NCBI RefSeq assembly: GCF_014217625.1
Contig: NZ_CP043641.1
Span: 992,001-1,056,000 of the forward strand
DNA: 64,000 nt
Origin: Leifsonia shinshuensis
GTDB taxonomy: Bacteria; Actinomycetota; Actinomycetes; Actinomycetales; Microbacteriaceae
Direction of reading: 5' to 3'
Part shown: positions 35,228 to 43,547 of the stretch, piece by piece
Position numbering within the stretch: the first letter of the stretch is position 1
How the letters are laid out: each line of letters starts with the position of its first letter
Notes under the pieces: generated by a model
What the model was told of the DNA's origin: nothing
Databases searched by the model: none
The model's input: only the letters and a program-made list of their open reading frames with translations
Program-made: the position numbers and the translations under genes

Positions 35228-35233
35228 AGTCTA
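35228..35233 (-). promoter_or_regulatory. -10 box TAGACT for the terC leader
   Basis: TAGACT on the minus strand ends 9 nt before P1 of the riboswitch, a good distance for transcription starting just ahead of the aptamer. No clear -35. It lies back-to-back with the box for the KTSC gene. Confidence 0.4.
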
Positions 35234-35246
35234 CCGGGTCGGCGTG

Positions 35247-35252
35247 TATCGT
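35247..35252 (+). promoter_or_regulatory. -10 box TATCGT for the KTSC gene
   Basis: TATCGT ends 7 nt before the ATG at 35260, consistent with a leaderless transcript. Divergent from the terC promoter about 14 bp away. Confidence 0.4.
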
Positions 35253-35259
35253 CCCCACC

Positions 35260-35472
35260 ATGCGGCGAGAGCTCTTCGACAGCACGGCGATCGCCTCTGC
35301 GGGCTACGACGCGGACACGGCGGTCCTGGAGATCGAGTTCGGCTCGGGCGGCGTCTACCGCTACCTGCTCGTGCCGCCGCGGGTCTGGCGGGAGTTGCAG
35401 GAGGCGGACTCGCCGGGGAGGTACTTCGCGGAGAGCGTGCGGGATCGGTTCCCCGAGGAGTGGGTGCCCTGA
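35260..35472 (+). CDS. KTSC domain protein
   Basis: 70-residue protein made almost entirely of a KTSC-like domain: STAIASAGYDADTAVLEIEF, then VYRYLLVPPRVWREL and GRYFAESVRDRFP. KTSC domains occur alone or beside RNA-related enzymes; their role is unresolved. In this copy the Lys-Thr-Ser-Cys signature is degenerate (no Cys). The gene starts at an ATG that is probably the 5' end of the mRNA and is divergent from terC. Confidence 0.85.
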   Translation: MRRELFDSTAIASAGYDADTAVLEIEFGSGGVYRYLLVPPRVWRELQEADSPGRYFAESVRDRFPEEWVP

Positions 35473-35473
35473 C

Positions 35474-35525
35474 GGGTGGGTGCCCGGAGCGCCGGGAGCC
35501 CTGCGGATGGGTGCTCTGAGCGCCG
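35474..35525. repeat. Imperfect direct repeat after the KTSC gene
   Basis: Two 21-bp copies, at 35474-35494 and 35505-35525, match at 18 of 21 positions. The sequence resembles the last codons of the KTSC gene (GTGGGTGCCC), suggesting local duplication of its 3' end. Confidence 0.55.
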
Positions 35526-35531
35526 TGCGGC

Positions 35532-36335
35532 TTACCGCTGCGCGAGCAGACCCGCCTGGCGCTCGTGCACTCCGGCCACCCAGTCGTAGACGGCGTCCGG
35601 CCCGAGCCGCGGGTCGTCTGCGGGGTCCTCGCCGGCCCGGAGCGCCAGCAGGTACGCCCGGTCGAGGTCGATGCGCTCCCGGAGGCCGTCGGCTCCGGTG
35701 ACCGAGCCGTGGCCGGGGACGACCGTCTCGACGCCGTCCGAGATGCCCTCCAGGAGGGTCAGGGCGGCGAGGTAGTCCTCGACGGGGTCCTCCGCGCTGT
35801 GGTCGAGCAGCGGCACGAGCACATCCGACAGGAGGTCGCCGGCGACGAGGACCCCGCTCTCCTCGATCAGGAGCGCGGCGTGGCCGGCCGCGTGGGCGCG
35901 GTGCTCGACGACCCGGACGCGCGGGCCGTCCCACGGGACCCACTCGGCGCCCTCCGGGAGCGCGGTGAGCTCGCCGAACAGGGTCAGCGGCACCTCCTCC
36001 GCGATGTCGGCCGGGATCATCGGGGCGACCCGCTCCCGCCAGGAGTCGTTCGCGAGGAAGGCCTCGATCGCGCCCGCAGCGCGCGCCGTCGCGAAGCGCG
36101 GAGCCGTGCCGAAGGCGGGATGCCAGAGCACGTGGTCCCAGTGCGGATGGGTGGCGAACCCGGCCACGACCGGCGTGCCGGACGCCCGCAGCTCGGCCGC
36201 GATGCCGCCCAGCTCCGCGTCGAGGATCCCCGGATCGACCAGCAGCGCGCCCGCGCCCCCGTCGACCACGATGGTGTTGGTCTGGCAGAACTGGCTCTGG
36301 TGGACGCGCACGCCCTCGGCGACCGGATTCAGCAT
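35532..36335 (-). CDS. Metallo-beta-lactamase-fold hydrolase
   Basis: 267-residue MBL-fold protein. The metal-binding HxHxDH is THPHWDHVLW; further ligands are AHAAGHAALLI and AGDLLSDVLVP (Asp). It has no signal peptide. The substrate is unknown; the sequence is of the glyoxalase II / lactonase-like branch. TACGGT lies 7 nt before the ATG at 36335, so the mRNA may be leaderless. It is separated from tRNA-Glu by a strong terminator. Confidence 0.9.
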   Translation of the reverse strand: MLNPVAEGVRVHQSQFCQTNTIVVDGGAGALLVDPGILDAELGGIAAELRASGTPVVAGFATHPHWDHVLWHPAFGTAPRFATARAAGAIEAFLANDSWRERVAPMIPADIAEEVPLTLFGELTALPEGAEWVPWDGPRVRVVEHRAHAAGHAALLIEESGVLVAGDLLSDVLVPLLDHSAEDPVEDYLAALTLLEGISDGVETVVPGHGSVTGADGLRERIDLDRAYLLALRAGEDPADDPRLGPDAVYDWVAGVHERQAGLLAQR

Positions 36336-36373
36336 GGTGGCGACCGTAGCAGACGGCCGGCGCGCGCATGCGA

Positions 36374-36407
36374 AAAGCCCTCCCGGACGAGTGTCCGGGA
36401 GGGCTTT
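36374..36407 (-). terminator. Intrinsic terminator after tRNA-Glu
   Basis: A 15-bp perfect stem, AAAGCCCTCCCGGAC / GTCCGGGAGGGCTTT, with a 4-nt loop, followed in the tRNA direction by a further T and TCG. The A-run at the other end would also let it work from the right-hand direction. Confidence 0.9.
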
Positions 36408-36413
36408 CGGTGT

Positions 36414-36489
36414 TGGTGACCCCAGCGGGATTTGAACCCGCGTTACCGCCGTGAGAGGGCGACGTCCTAGGCCGCTAAACGATGGGGCC
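36414..36489 (-). tRNA. tRNA-Glu (anticodon CTC)
   Basis: 76 nt including an encoded CCA. Acceptor GGCCCCA pairs with TGGGGTC; the D-arm has TTTAGCGGCCTAGGA; the anticodon loop CCTCTCA gives CTC; the T-arm is GCGGGTTCAAATCCCGC. All stems close. A plausible promoter lies just upstream and a strong terminator just downstream. Confidence 0.97.
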
Positions 36490-36506
36490 GTTTTTGCAAC
36501 TCATTG

Positions 36507-36536
36507 ATAATGCCACAGATGGCGGCCTTCCTCCAA
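36507..36536 (-). promoter_or_regulatory. Promoter for tRNA-Glu
   Basis: -35 TTGGAG (36536-36531), 18-nt spacer, -10 CATTAT (36512-36507), about 17 nt before the mature tRNA end. The region is AT-rich compared with its surroundings. Confidence 0.45.
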
Positions 36537-36572
36537 AACGGGGCCGTCATCCCGGGAGTGTCGCACCGGCCG

Positions 36573-37487
36573 TCAGACCAGGACGCGCAACGCGCCGGGC
36601 ACGACCGCGACCTCGACCGGCAGCGGCCCGATCCGCTCGCCGTCTGCGTAGGCGATGACGCCCTCCGCCTCGATGCGGACCGTGCTGAGTCCGCGGAAGG
36701 AGACCTCCGGCAGGCCGGTGTGCTCGCCGCGGAAGACCTTCGGGAAGAGGCGGAGGAAGCGCGGGCGGGACATCTTCGTCACCACGAAGAGGTCGAGGCG
36801 GCCGTCGCCGAGGTCGGCGTGCGGGACGATCCGCATGCCGCCGCCGAGCGAGCGATTGTTGGCGACCGAGACGAGCATCGCCTCGGTGACGATCGGCTCG
36901 CCGTCCGCCACGATGCGGTATGGGCGGGCGTGCAAAACGGCCAGCTCGCGCAGCAGCGCGAACACGTAGCGGCTGCGGCCGCGCGGGCGCGTCATCAGGT
37001 TGGCGCGCTCGTTCACGGTCGCGTCGAAGCCGGCCGAGAGGACGCAGCCGAACCAGGTGCTGAGCTCGCTGTGCTTGTCGCCGTGCCGGATGATCCCGGC
37101 GTCGATCGTGCGCGGCGGGCGTCCCAGCGCCTCCAGGAGCTGATCGGTCGCGGCGTCGGCGTCGTCGGTGGGGATGCCGAGGCCGTCGGCGAGGTCGTTG
37201 CCGGTGCCGCTCGGCACGATGCCCAGCGGGACCTCCGTCTGCGCGACGATGTTGATGCCGAGGTTCGCCATGCCGTCTCCCCCGACCACGACAAGCGCGT
37301 CGGCGCCGGCCTCCACGGCGCGGATCGTCTCCCGGCGCAGCAGCTCGATGTTGGCCTCGTCCACCGGGATCACGGTGTGGCCGGCGGCGCGCAGCCGCTC
37401 GACGACGCGCGGCCCGACCTCGCGGCGCCGTCCGAACGACGCCATCGGGTTGACCGCGACGACCACGGTCCGAGGGGTGACAGGCAT
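36573..37487 (-). CDS. Diacylglycerol/lipid kinase family protein (YegS/DAGK)
   Basis: 304-residue lipid kinase that would phosphorylate diacylglycerol or a related lipid. The DAGK catalytic motifs are VVVGGDGMANLG and GIVPSGTGNDLADGLGIP. The N-terminal VVVAVNPMASFGRRR block is the usual nucleotide-binding start. No TM helix. It diverges from the hydrolase at 37576 and is the last gene before the tRNA-Glu promoter. Confidence 0.92.
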   Translation of the reverse strand: MPVTPRTVVVAVNPMASFGRRREVGPRVVERLRAAGHTVIPVDEANIELLRRETIRAVEAGADALVVVGGDGMANLGINIVAQTEVPLGIVPSGTGNDLADGLGIPTDDADAATDQLLEALGRPPRTIDAGIIRHGDKHSELSTWFGCVLSAGFDATVNERANLMTRPRGRSRYVFALLRELAVLHARPYRIVADGEPIVTEAMLVSVANNRSLGGGMRIVPHADLGDGRLDLFVVTKMSRPRFLRLFPKVFRGEHTGLPEVSFRGLSTVRIEAEGVIAYADGERIGPLPVEVAVVPGALRVLV

Positions 37488-37575
37488 AGACCACGACTAT
37501 GGCATAGCCGCCGTCCGGCGAAGCGCGACACGACCGGAACTGGCGCGCGGTCCCCGGTGGAGGTTGGATGAAGCC

Positions 37576-38214
37576 ATGAGACTGACGAAGTTCGAACACG
37601 CCGCCCTGCTCCTGGAGGAGTCCGGGAAGAAGCTCTTCATCGATCCGGGCAGCTTCACCTCGCCGCTGACGGACACCGCGAACACGGTGGCCGTGGTGAT
37701 CACGCACGAGCACGCCGATCACTGGACCCCGGAGCAGCTGAAGCGCGTCGTCGAGATGAACGCCGAGGTGCAGATCTTCGCCCCGGAAGGCGTGGCCAAA
37801 GCGGCGGCGGACTTCGACATCACGGTTGTGCACGCGGGCGACACCGTGGAGGCCGACCCGTTCACGCTCCGCTTCTTCGGCGGGCGGCACGCCGTCATCC
37901 ACGAGAGCATCCCGGTGGTCGACAACCTCGGCGTGCTGGTCAACGACGAGCTCTACTACGCGGGCGACTCGTTCGTCATCCCGGAGGGCGTCGAGCTCGA
38001 CGTGCTGGCGGTGCCCGCCGGCGCTCCGTGGATGAAGGTCGCGGAGACGATGGACTACGTGCTGGCGGCGAAGCCGAAGCGCAGCTTCCCCACCCACGAG
38101 ATGGTGCTGTCGCGCGCGGGCAAGGACCTCTCGAACGCCCGGATCGCGTGGGCGACGGAGCAGAACGGCGGAGAGTTCTTCGCCCTCGAGCCGGGCGACA
38201 CGCTCGACCTGTGA
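37576..38214 (+). CDS. Metallo-beta-lactamase-fold hydrolase (UlaG-like branch)
   Basis: 212-residue MBL-fold protein starting MRLTKFEHAALLLEESG. Metal ligands: ITHEHADHWTPEQ (HxHxDH), GRHAVIH and YYAGDSFVIP (Asp). FPTHEM supplies the last His. This compact branch includes UlaG and YtnP-like proteins; the substrate is not known. The start is chosen for the typical N-terminus; a longer reading runs into the lipid kinase region. Confidence 0.92.
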   Translation: MRLTKFEHAALLLEESGKKLFIDPGSFTSPLTDTANTVAVVITHEHADHWTPEQLKRVVEMNAEVQIFAPEGVAKAAADFDITVVHAGDTVEADPFTLRFFGGRHAVIHESIPVVDNLGVLVNDELYYAGDSFVIPEGVELDVLAVPAGAPWMKVAETMDYVLAAKPKRSFPTHEMVLSRAGKDLSNARIAWATEQNGGEFFALEPGDTLDL

Positions 38215-38263
38215 GTGGGAACGACGCACGCGCCCGAGTGACCCGGCCCGTGGGCGCCCGCCG

Positions 38264-39658
38264 ATGACCGCCGACTCCCGCCCGGCGGTCGTCTGGTTCC
38301 GCGACGACCTCCGGGTGGCCGACAACCCGGCCCTCGACGCCGCCGCGCGCACGGGCCGCCCGGTCGTCTGCGTCTATGTCTGGGACGACGAGTCCCCCGG
38401 CCTGCGCGCACCCGGCGGCGCAGCCCGGTGGTGGCTGCACCACAGCCTCACCTCCCTCGACGCCGACCTCTGCGAGCGGGGCGCCCGGCTCACCGTTCTG
38501 CGCGGCCCGGCAGAGCAAACCATCGCCGCGCTCCTCGCCGACGTGGATGCCGCGGCCGTCTCCTGGAACCGCCGCTACGGCGGCGCGGAGCGGCGGATCG
38601 ACACCGCGGTGAAGTCCGCCGCGCGGGAGGCCGGGATCGAGGCGGAGAGCTTCGGCGCGAGCCTGCTCTTCGAGCCGTGGACCATCCGCACCGGGTCCGG
38701 CACCCCGTTCTCGGTCTTCACGCCGTTCTGGCGGGCGTGCCAGTCCGTCCCGGCGCCGCGCAAGCCGCTGCCCGCGCCCGAGCGGCTGACTCCCGGCCCC
38801 GCTCTCGACGGCCTCCCGATCGACGACCTCGGGCTCCTGCCGACGCACCCCGACTGGGCGGCCGGCCTGCGCGACACCTGGGAGCCCGGCGAACGCCACG
38901 CCCACGCCGACCTCGACGCCTTCGTCTCCGACGGCCTGGCCGGTTACCGCGAGCAGCGGGACGTTCCGGGCGTCGACGGCACCTCCCGGCTGTCCCCGCG
39001 CCTGCGCTGGGGCGAGCTGAGCCCGCACCAGGTCTGGCACGCGGTCACGGTCGCGCGCGACGACGGCAGGCGGGGCGCCGCCGTGGCAGAGGCCGCGACC
39101 ACCTTCCTCTCCGAGCTCGGCTGGCGCGAGTTCGCCTATCACACGCTCTTCGAGCATCCCGACCTGGCCACCGTCAACATCCATCGCGAGTACGACTCCT
39201 TCCCCTGGCCGCGCCTGCACCCGTCCGTGCTGCGCGCCTGGCAACAGGGTCGCACCGGCGTCCCGCTCGTGGACGCCGGGATGCGAGAACTGTGGACAAC
39301 CGGAGTCATGCACAACCGGGTGCGGATGGTGGTCGCATCGTTCCTCACCAAGAACCTGCTGATCGACTGGCGGCGCGGCGAGCAGTGGTTCTGGGACACC
39401 CTGGTGGACGCCGACCCCGCGAGCAATCCGTTCAATTGGCAGTGGGTCGCCGGCTCAGGAGCCGACGCCGCGCCCTACTTCCGGGTCTTCAACCCCGAGC
39501 TGCAGCGCACCAAGTTCGACCGGCACGGCGACTATGTGCGGCGCTGGGCGCCGGACTGGGACACCGGCGACTACCCCGAGCCGGTCGTGGACCTGGCCGA
39601 GTCCCGGCGCGCGGCGCTGGCCGCCTACGACACGGTGAAACGCTCTCAGCGGGCGTGA
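38264..39658 (+). CDS. phrB: Deoxyribodipyrimidine photolyase (cryptochrome/photolyase family)
   Basis: Light-driven flavoenzyme that splits UV-induced pyrimidine dimers. 464 residues: an N-terminal antenna-binding domain (VVWFRDDLRVADNPAL) and a C-terminal FAD domain with TSRLSPRLRWGELSP, HRVRMVVASFLTKNLLIDWR-type helices (NRVRMVVASFLTK here) and FNWQWVAGSG. Conserved Trp residues for electron transfer are present. It ends 13 bp inside the convergent gene at 39646. Suggests exposure to sunlight. Confidence 0.94.
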   Translation: MTADSRPAVVWFRDDLRVADNPALDAAARTGRPVVCVYVWDDESPGLRAPGGAARWWLHHSLTSLDADLCERGARLTVLRGPAEQTIAALLADVDAAAVSWNRRYGGAERRIDTAVKSAAREAGIEAESFGASLLFEPWTIRTGSGTPFSVFTPFWRACQSVPAPRKPLPAPERLTPGPALDGLPIDDLGLLPTHPDWAAGLRDTWEPGERHAHADLDAFVSDGLAGYREQRDVPGVDGTSRLSPRLRWGELSPHQVWHAVTVARDDGRRGAAVAEAATTFLSELGWREFAYHTLFEHPDLATVNIHREYDSFPWPRLHPSVLRAWQQGRTGVPLVDAGMRELWTTGVMHNRVRMVVASFLTKNLLIDWRRGEQWFWDTLVDADPASNPFNWQWVAGSGADAAPYFRVFNPELQRTKFDRHGDYVRRWAPDWDTGDYPEPVVDLAESRRAALAAYDTVKRSQRA

Positions 39659-39909
39659 TCGGCGAGGATCTGGTCCACGTCGATCTGCTGCAGCAGCGCC
39701 GGCCAGTCCAGCCCGCGCGCGACGTCGGCCAGCTCCTCGTCGGCCAGCACTTTGCCGCTGCGCTCCACGACGATCCCCTTCGGAAGCTTGCGGTTCAGCT
39801 CGGCCAGGATGGCGTCGTCCACCGCCTCGGTGTCGAAGTCGGCGCCGACCTGCGCGTAGTAGTCGGAGGACAGCGTGTAGGAGACGATCCCGGTCTCGAT
39901 CTGGCTCAT
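39646..39909 (-). CDS. Small protein of unknown function
   Basis: 87-residue acidic protein, MSQIETGIVSYTLSSDYYAQ at the start. It is predicted mostly helical, has no Cys and no membrane segment. I do not recognise the family. Protein-like composition and a clean ATG support it as real. An ATG three codons earlier (39918) is also possible. It overlaps the end of the photolyase by 13 bp tail-to-tail and lies just downstream of the LuxR gene. Confidence 0.6.
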   Translation of the reverse strand: MSQIETGIVSYTLSSDYYAQVGADFDTEAVDDAILAELNRKLPKGIVVERSGKVLADEELADVARGLDWPALLQQIDVDQILADHAR

Positions 39910-39961
39910 GTGCGGCATGGTAGACCGACGGGCACGACACCCGTCAAGCCCTGCGCCCCCG

Positions 39962-42805
39962 TCACGCCCTGCGCTCGGCCGCCCACGCCGCGATCTCCGC
40001 CCGCCGGGAGGCGCCGAGCTTCGCGAGGATGTGCTCGACGTGCGTCGACACGGTCTTCGGGGCGATGTGGAGGACAGCGGCGATCTCCCGGTTCGTCGCG
40101 CCTCCCGCGATCTGAGCGGCGACCTCCTCCTCCCGTGCGCTGAGCGTGGACGGCACGACGCCCTCGGCGAGCCGTGCGGCCAGTTCGTCGGCACGGCGTG
40201 CGATCACCGTCCCCGGCGCTCGCGTGCGGGCCTCGGCGACGAGGGCGGCGGCCTCCACCGGGCTCCGGGTGCGCCGGGCGCACTCGGCGCGGTCCAGGAT
40301 CGCCTGCGTCCCCTCCCACCAGCGGCCGAGCGCGTCCCAGCCGGCGGAGGCCGAGCCGAGCAGCTCCCGGGCGTCGGAGGGGCGCCGCTCGCGGAGGGCG
40401 AGGAGGCCGGCGGCGTGCTGCAGGGCGAACTCCGTCCCGGGGATCCGCCGTCGCTCGACCAGGGCGCCGACCCGCTCCAGCCAGGACTGCGCTCCGGCGA
40501 CGTCGCCCGCCGCCAGGTACGCCCGCACGCCGGTGACCGCGAACGGGAAGGCGTAGGCGGAGTCCTCGACCCGGTGCGACTCGACCGCGCCGCGCTCGCA
40601 CTGCCGGACGGCCTCGGCGGCGTCGCCCGCGAGCAGCGCCGTCTCGGCCAGGCCCCAGAGCGCCGGTGACAGCCGCTGCAGCTCCTGCATCCGCTCGCCG
40701 ATCGCCTCCGCCCGGCGCAGCAGCTCGCCTGCCCGGCCGAGGTCACCGGACGACAGCGCGCAATAGCCGAGCACGTGCAGGGCGGTGACCTCGGTGGTGA
40801 TGCCGCCGCGGCCGTCCGCGAGGGCGTGCCCGGCGAGCTCCGCGGCGGCACGCAGGTCGCCGGTGGCCCAGCGGACGTGCGCCAGGTGCGCGGTCAGATA
40901 GTGGGCGTCGTTCCAGCGCTCGATGCGCTCGGCGTAGGCAATCCCGTCGGCCAGCCACCCCACGCCGCGCCCGTACTGGAGCAGCACGGACGCCGACGAG
41001 CCGAGCATCCGGTACGCGCGGGCCGCCGCCTCCTCCCGGCCGTGCGCCGCGCCCTCCTCCGCCGCAGTGCGCAGCAGGTCCCAGGCCGGGTCGCCGTCGC
41101 CCGCGAACACCAGGACGGACCCGAGGGTGGCGTCGACGCCGATCTGGTCGGCCTCCGCGGTGAGGAGCGGGCGGGCCTCCTCCGCTACCCGCCTGGCGTC
41201 GTCCAGCCGCCGCTCGAGCATGGCGGCCGCGGCCTGCGCGGCGAGCAGCCGGCCGCGCACCTGGACGGCCTCCGCGTCGTCGTCGCCGTCGATCCAGCCG
41301 AGCGCGGCGCGGAGGTCGGCCACCCGCGAGGGGCAGTCCGCGCCGAGGAGGTGCCGGGCGGCGACGAGCGCCGGCGCGACCGCGGCGGCCTCCCGTGCGA
41401 CGCCTGCCGCCCGGTAGAGCTCGATGGCGCGGGCGAACTCGGCCTCGGCCTCCCGGTTCGCGTCGACGGCGGCGAGCTCGGCCCCGAGCCTGCGCAGGAG
41501 GTCGGCGCGGTCGCGGCCCTCCACGGCGAGCGGCATCGTCCGCTGGGCGCGACGGTAGAGGTCGGCGGCCTCGCGGTGCGCCGACAGCATGGAGGCGCGC
41601 TCGGCCGCACGCCGGGCCAGCGCGTAGGCCGTGCGCGCGCGCCCTGCCCGTTCGGCGTGCAGCGACAGCAGCGCGTCGGACAGGCCGGCGCCGGCGTCCA
41701 CCACGCGACCGTGCAGGGTGCGCCGGCGCGCGGACGGGACGGCCGAGTACACGGCGTCGCGGATGAGGGCGTGCCGGAAGTCGTAGCCGCCCGCCGTCGC
41801 GCGGACCAGGAGGTGCTGCGCCGCGAGGTCGTCGAGGGCGGCCTCCCGCGCGGCCCGGTCCAGCTCGTCGCCGACGACCACCGCGAGCAGCCGCACGTCG
41901 AACTCGCGTCCGATCACCGCCGCCGCGTCCAGCACCGCCGCCGACGCCGGTGTCAGCGCGCGCGTCCGGGAGAGGACGGCAGCGGCCACGGTCTCCGGCG
42001 CGCCGCCGGGGTCGTCGGAGCCGCCGAAGCCGCCCAAGCCGTCCGCGAGCAGCTCCTCCACGTGCAGCGGGATGCCGTCGCTCACGGCGTGCAGCCGCTC
42101 GGCCTCCTCGGCGGACGGCTCGGTCCCCCGGATCGCGGCGAGCATGCGCGCGACCCCGTCGGCGCCGAGCCGCTCGGGCCGCACCTCCTCCGCCAGCCGG
42201 TGCCCCACCAGGTCGAGCCGCCAGGAGGTCGCCTCCGCCGCGACCTCCGGGTCCTCGGTGCGGAACGTCGCGACCACGAGGCTCGGCCGCTCGCGCACGG
42301 CGACCGCGACCCTGCGCAGGACATCGAGCCCGAGTTGGTCGGCCCAGTGCACGTCCTCCAGAGCCAGAATGGTCGGCAGCGTGAGCGCGGTCGCGAGCGT
42401 GGTGGCCAGCTCGGCGACCAGGAGACGGCGCCGGGCGGTGCGCGCTGCCGGATCGGCGGCGTCCGCCGGGTCGCCGTGCAGCACCAGTCCCCTGATCCGT
42501 TCGGCCGCCGGTGCGTCGCCCGCCTCGGCCAGCGAGGCGGCGACGCCGAGCAGCAGCATCCCCGGCGTCTCGCGGTCGTCCGCGTACGCGTCGGCGTGCA
42601 CGCGGCGCACGTCGCTGAGTGCGACGACCTCCTCCATCAGCCTCGACTTGCCGATCCCGGCCTCGCCTGCGATCAGCAGGAGGCCGCCCCGGCCCTCCAG
42701 CGCGGCGGCCTGACGACGGCGCGCCAGCGCGAGCAGGTCCAGCCTGCCCACGAACACCGGGCACACGCGTTCGGCGCCCCGGAACGATGCCGGCGCCGCA
42801 TCCAT
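39962..42805 (-). CDS. LAL-type LuxR-family regulator with ATPase domain
   Basis: 947-residue transcription factor. An N-terminal STAND-type ATPase has Walker A IAGEAGIGKSRLMEE (about residues 37-51) and Walker B TILALEDVHWADQ. A long middle region of helical TPR-like repeats follows. The C-terminus (about 885-945) has a LuxR HTH, STLSAREEEVAAQIAGG, with NREIAAVLHIAPKTVSTH. Proteins of this type are activated by binding a small ligand and ATP. A TATGCT box 6 nt before the ATG suggests a leaderless message. Divergent from the DUF4242 gene, a candidate target. Confidence 0.92.
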   Translation of the reverse strand: MDAAPASFRGAERVCPVFVGRLDLLALARRRQAAALEGRGGLLLIAGEAGIGKSRLMEEVVALSDVRRVHADAYADDRETPGMLLLGVAASLAEAGDAPAAERIRGLVLHGDPADAADPAARTARRRLLVAELATTLATALTLPTILALEDVHWADQLGLDVLRRVAVAVRERPSLVVATFRTEDPEVAAEATSWRLDLVGHRLAEEVRPERLGADGVARMLAAIRGTEPSAEEAERLHAVSDGIPLHVEELLADGLGGFGGSDDPGGAPETVAAAVLSRTRALTPASAAVLDAAAVIGREFDVRLLAVVVGDELDRAAREAALDDLAAQHLLVRATAGGYDFRHALIRDAVYSAVPSARRRTLHGRVVDAGAGLSDALLSLHAERAGRARTAYALARRAAERASMLSAHREAADLYRRAQRTMPLAVEGRDRADLLRRLGAELAAVDANREAEAEFARAIELYRAAGVAREAAAVAPALVAARHLLGADCPSRVADLRAALGWIDGDDDAEAVQVRGRLLAAQAAAAMLERRLDDARRVAEEARPLLTAEADQIGVDATLGSVLVFAGDGDPAWDLLRTAAEEGAAHGREEAAARAYRMLGSSASVLLQYGRGVGWLADGIAYAERIERWNDAHYLTAHLAHVRWATGDLRAAAELAGHALADGRGGITTEVTALHVLGYCALSSGDLGRAGELLRRAEAIGERMQELQRLSPALWGLAETALLAGDAAEAVRQCERGAVESHRVEDSAYAFPFAVTGVRAYLAAGDVAGAQSWLERVGALVERRRIPGTEFALQHAAGLLALRERRPSDARELLGSASAGWDALGRWWEGTQAILDRAECARRTRSPVEAAALVAEARTRAPGTVIARRADELAARLAEGVVPSTLSAREEEVAAQIAGGATNREIAAVLHIAPKTVSTHVEHILAKLGASRRAEIAAWAAERRA

Positions 42806-42811
42806 GCGCGA

Positions 42812-42817
42812 AGCATA
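42812..42817 (-). promoter_or_regulatory. -10 box TATGCT for the LuxR gene
   Basis: TATGCT on the minus strand, 6 nt before the ATG at 42805; consistent with leaderless initiation. Confidence 0.45.
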
Positions 42818-42845
42818 GCGCCGCGCGCGGCCGCGCAGCACCGGG

Positions 42846-42863
42846 ATCGGTCGGATGACCGAT
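42846..42863. promoter_or_regulatory. Candidate operator ATCGGTC-N4-GACCGAT
   Basis: Perfect 7-bp inverted repeat with a 4-nt spacer between the divergent LuxR and DUF4242 genes. Its position fits a binding site for the LAL regulator, but no direct evidence links them. A second hairpin GCGACGAG-N7-CTCGTCGC (42881-42903) lies in the DUF4242 5' untranslated region. Confidence 0.4.
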
Positions 42864-42942
42864 GCCGCGCAAGCGGGCGCGCGACGAGACTCCTTCTCGT
42901 CGCGGGGAGGATCCCCGGCGGCACGAGGAGAAGGAGCCGATC

Positions 42943-43191
42943 ATGGCACGATTCATGGACATCCACGATGGATTCGTCGGCGTCACGGAGGACCAGCTCG
43001 CCGAAGCCCACGCCGCCGACCTGGCGGTCGAGGGCGAGGAGGGCGTGCACTTCGAGACCGCCTGGCTCGACCCGGAGAGCGGCAAGGTGTTCTGCCTGTC
43101 GACCGGGCCGTCCAAGGAGGCGGTCATGCGCGTGCACGAGAAGGCCGGCCACCCCACCGATCAGGTCTACGCCGTCGACATCATGGTCTGA
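42943..43191 (+). CDS. DUF4242 (SCO4226-like) small protein
   Basis: 82-residue ferredoxin-like-fold protein beginning MARFMDIHDGFVGVTEDQL. It matches the DUF4242 family, whose Streptomyces member SCO4226 binds nickel. A strong ribosome binding site (GAGAAGGAG) lies 8 nt before the ATG. The conserved block EKAGHPTDQVYAVDIM is present. Function in the cell is unknown. Confidence 0.85.
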   Translation: MARFMDIHDGFVGVTEDQLAEAHAADLAVEGEEGVHFETAWLDPESGKVFCLSTGPSKEAVMRVHEKAGHPTDQVYAVDIMV

Positions 43192-43237
43192 CACCCGGTC
43201 CACGCGGGTCAGGCCCACGCGGCGTAGAGTGCGCCGC

Positions 43238-43483
43238 ATGACGGATCGACACGACGAGGCGCCCGAGCCTGCCGAGTACCGCGAACACGAGCTGAGGGAC
43301 AAGGTCTCCGGGCTCGGGGACACGCCGGAGGACGCCCTGGAGGAGGTGGCGAGCCGCAACGACTCGCTCGAGGAGCGGCTGCCGGACGAGGAGCTGAGCG
43401 TCAGCGGGCGCGGTTCCTCCGAGCACGACGACGAGGAGGATCCCGACGTGCCCCGCGCCGAGGGGGCACCCGGCCAGGGGTAG
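43238..43483 (+). CDS. Small acidic protein of unknown function
   Basis: 81 residues, very rich in Asp, Glu and Ser, with no hydrophobic core; likely disordered. It begins MTDRHDEAPEPAEYREHEL. TAGAGT lies 7 nt before the ATG, suggesting a leaderless mRNA. I do not recognise a family. Short Glu/Asp-rich proteins of this kind are common in Microbacteriaceae. Confidence 0.6.
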   Translation: MTDRHDEAPEPAEYREHELRDKVSGLGDTPEDALEEVASRNDSLEERLPDEELSVSGRGSSEHDDEEDPDVPRAEGAPGQG

Positions 43484-43547
43484 GCCGCCGCGGTCGTCCC
43501 TCACTGGGGACTGGGAGGCCGTCCCGCACGTCCGTACGCTGGCGGGG

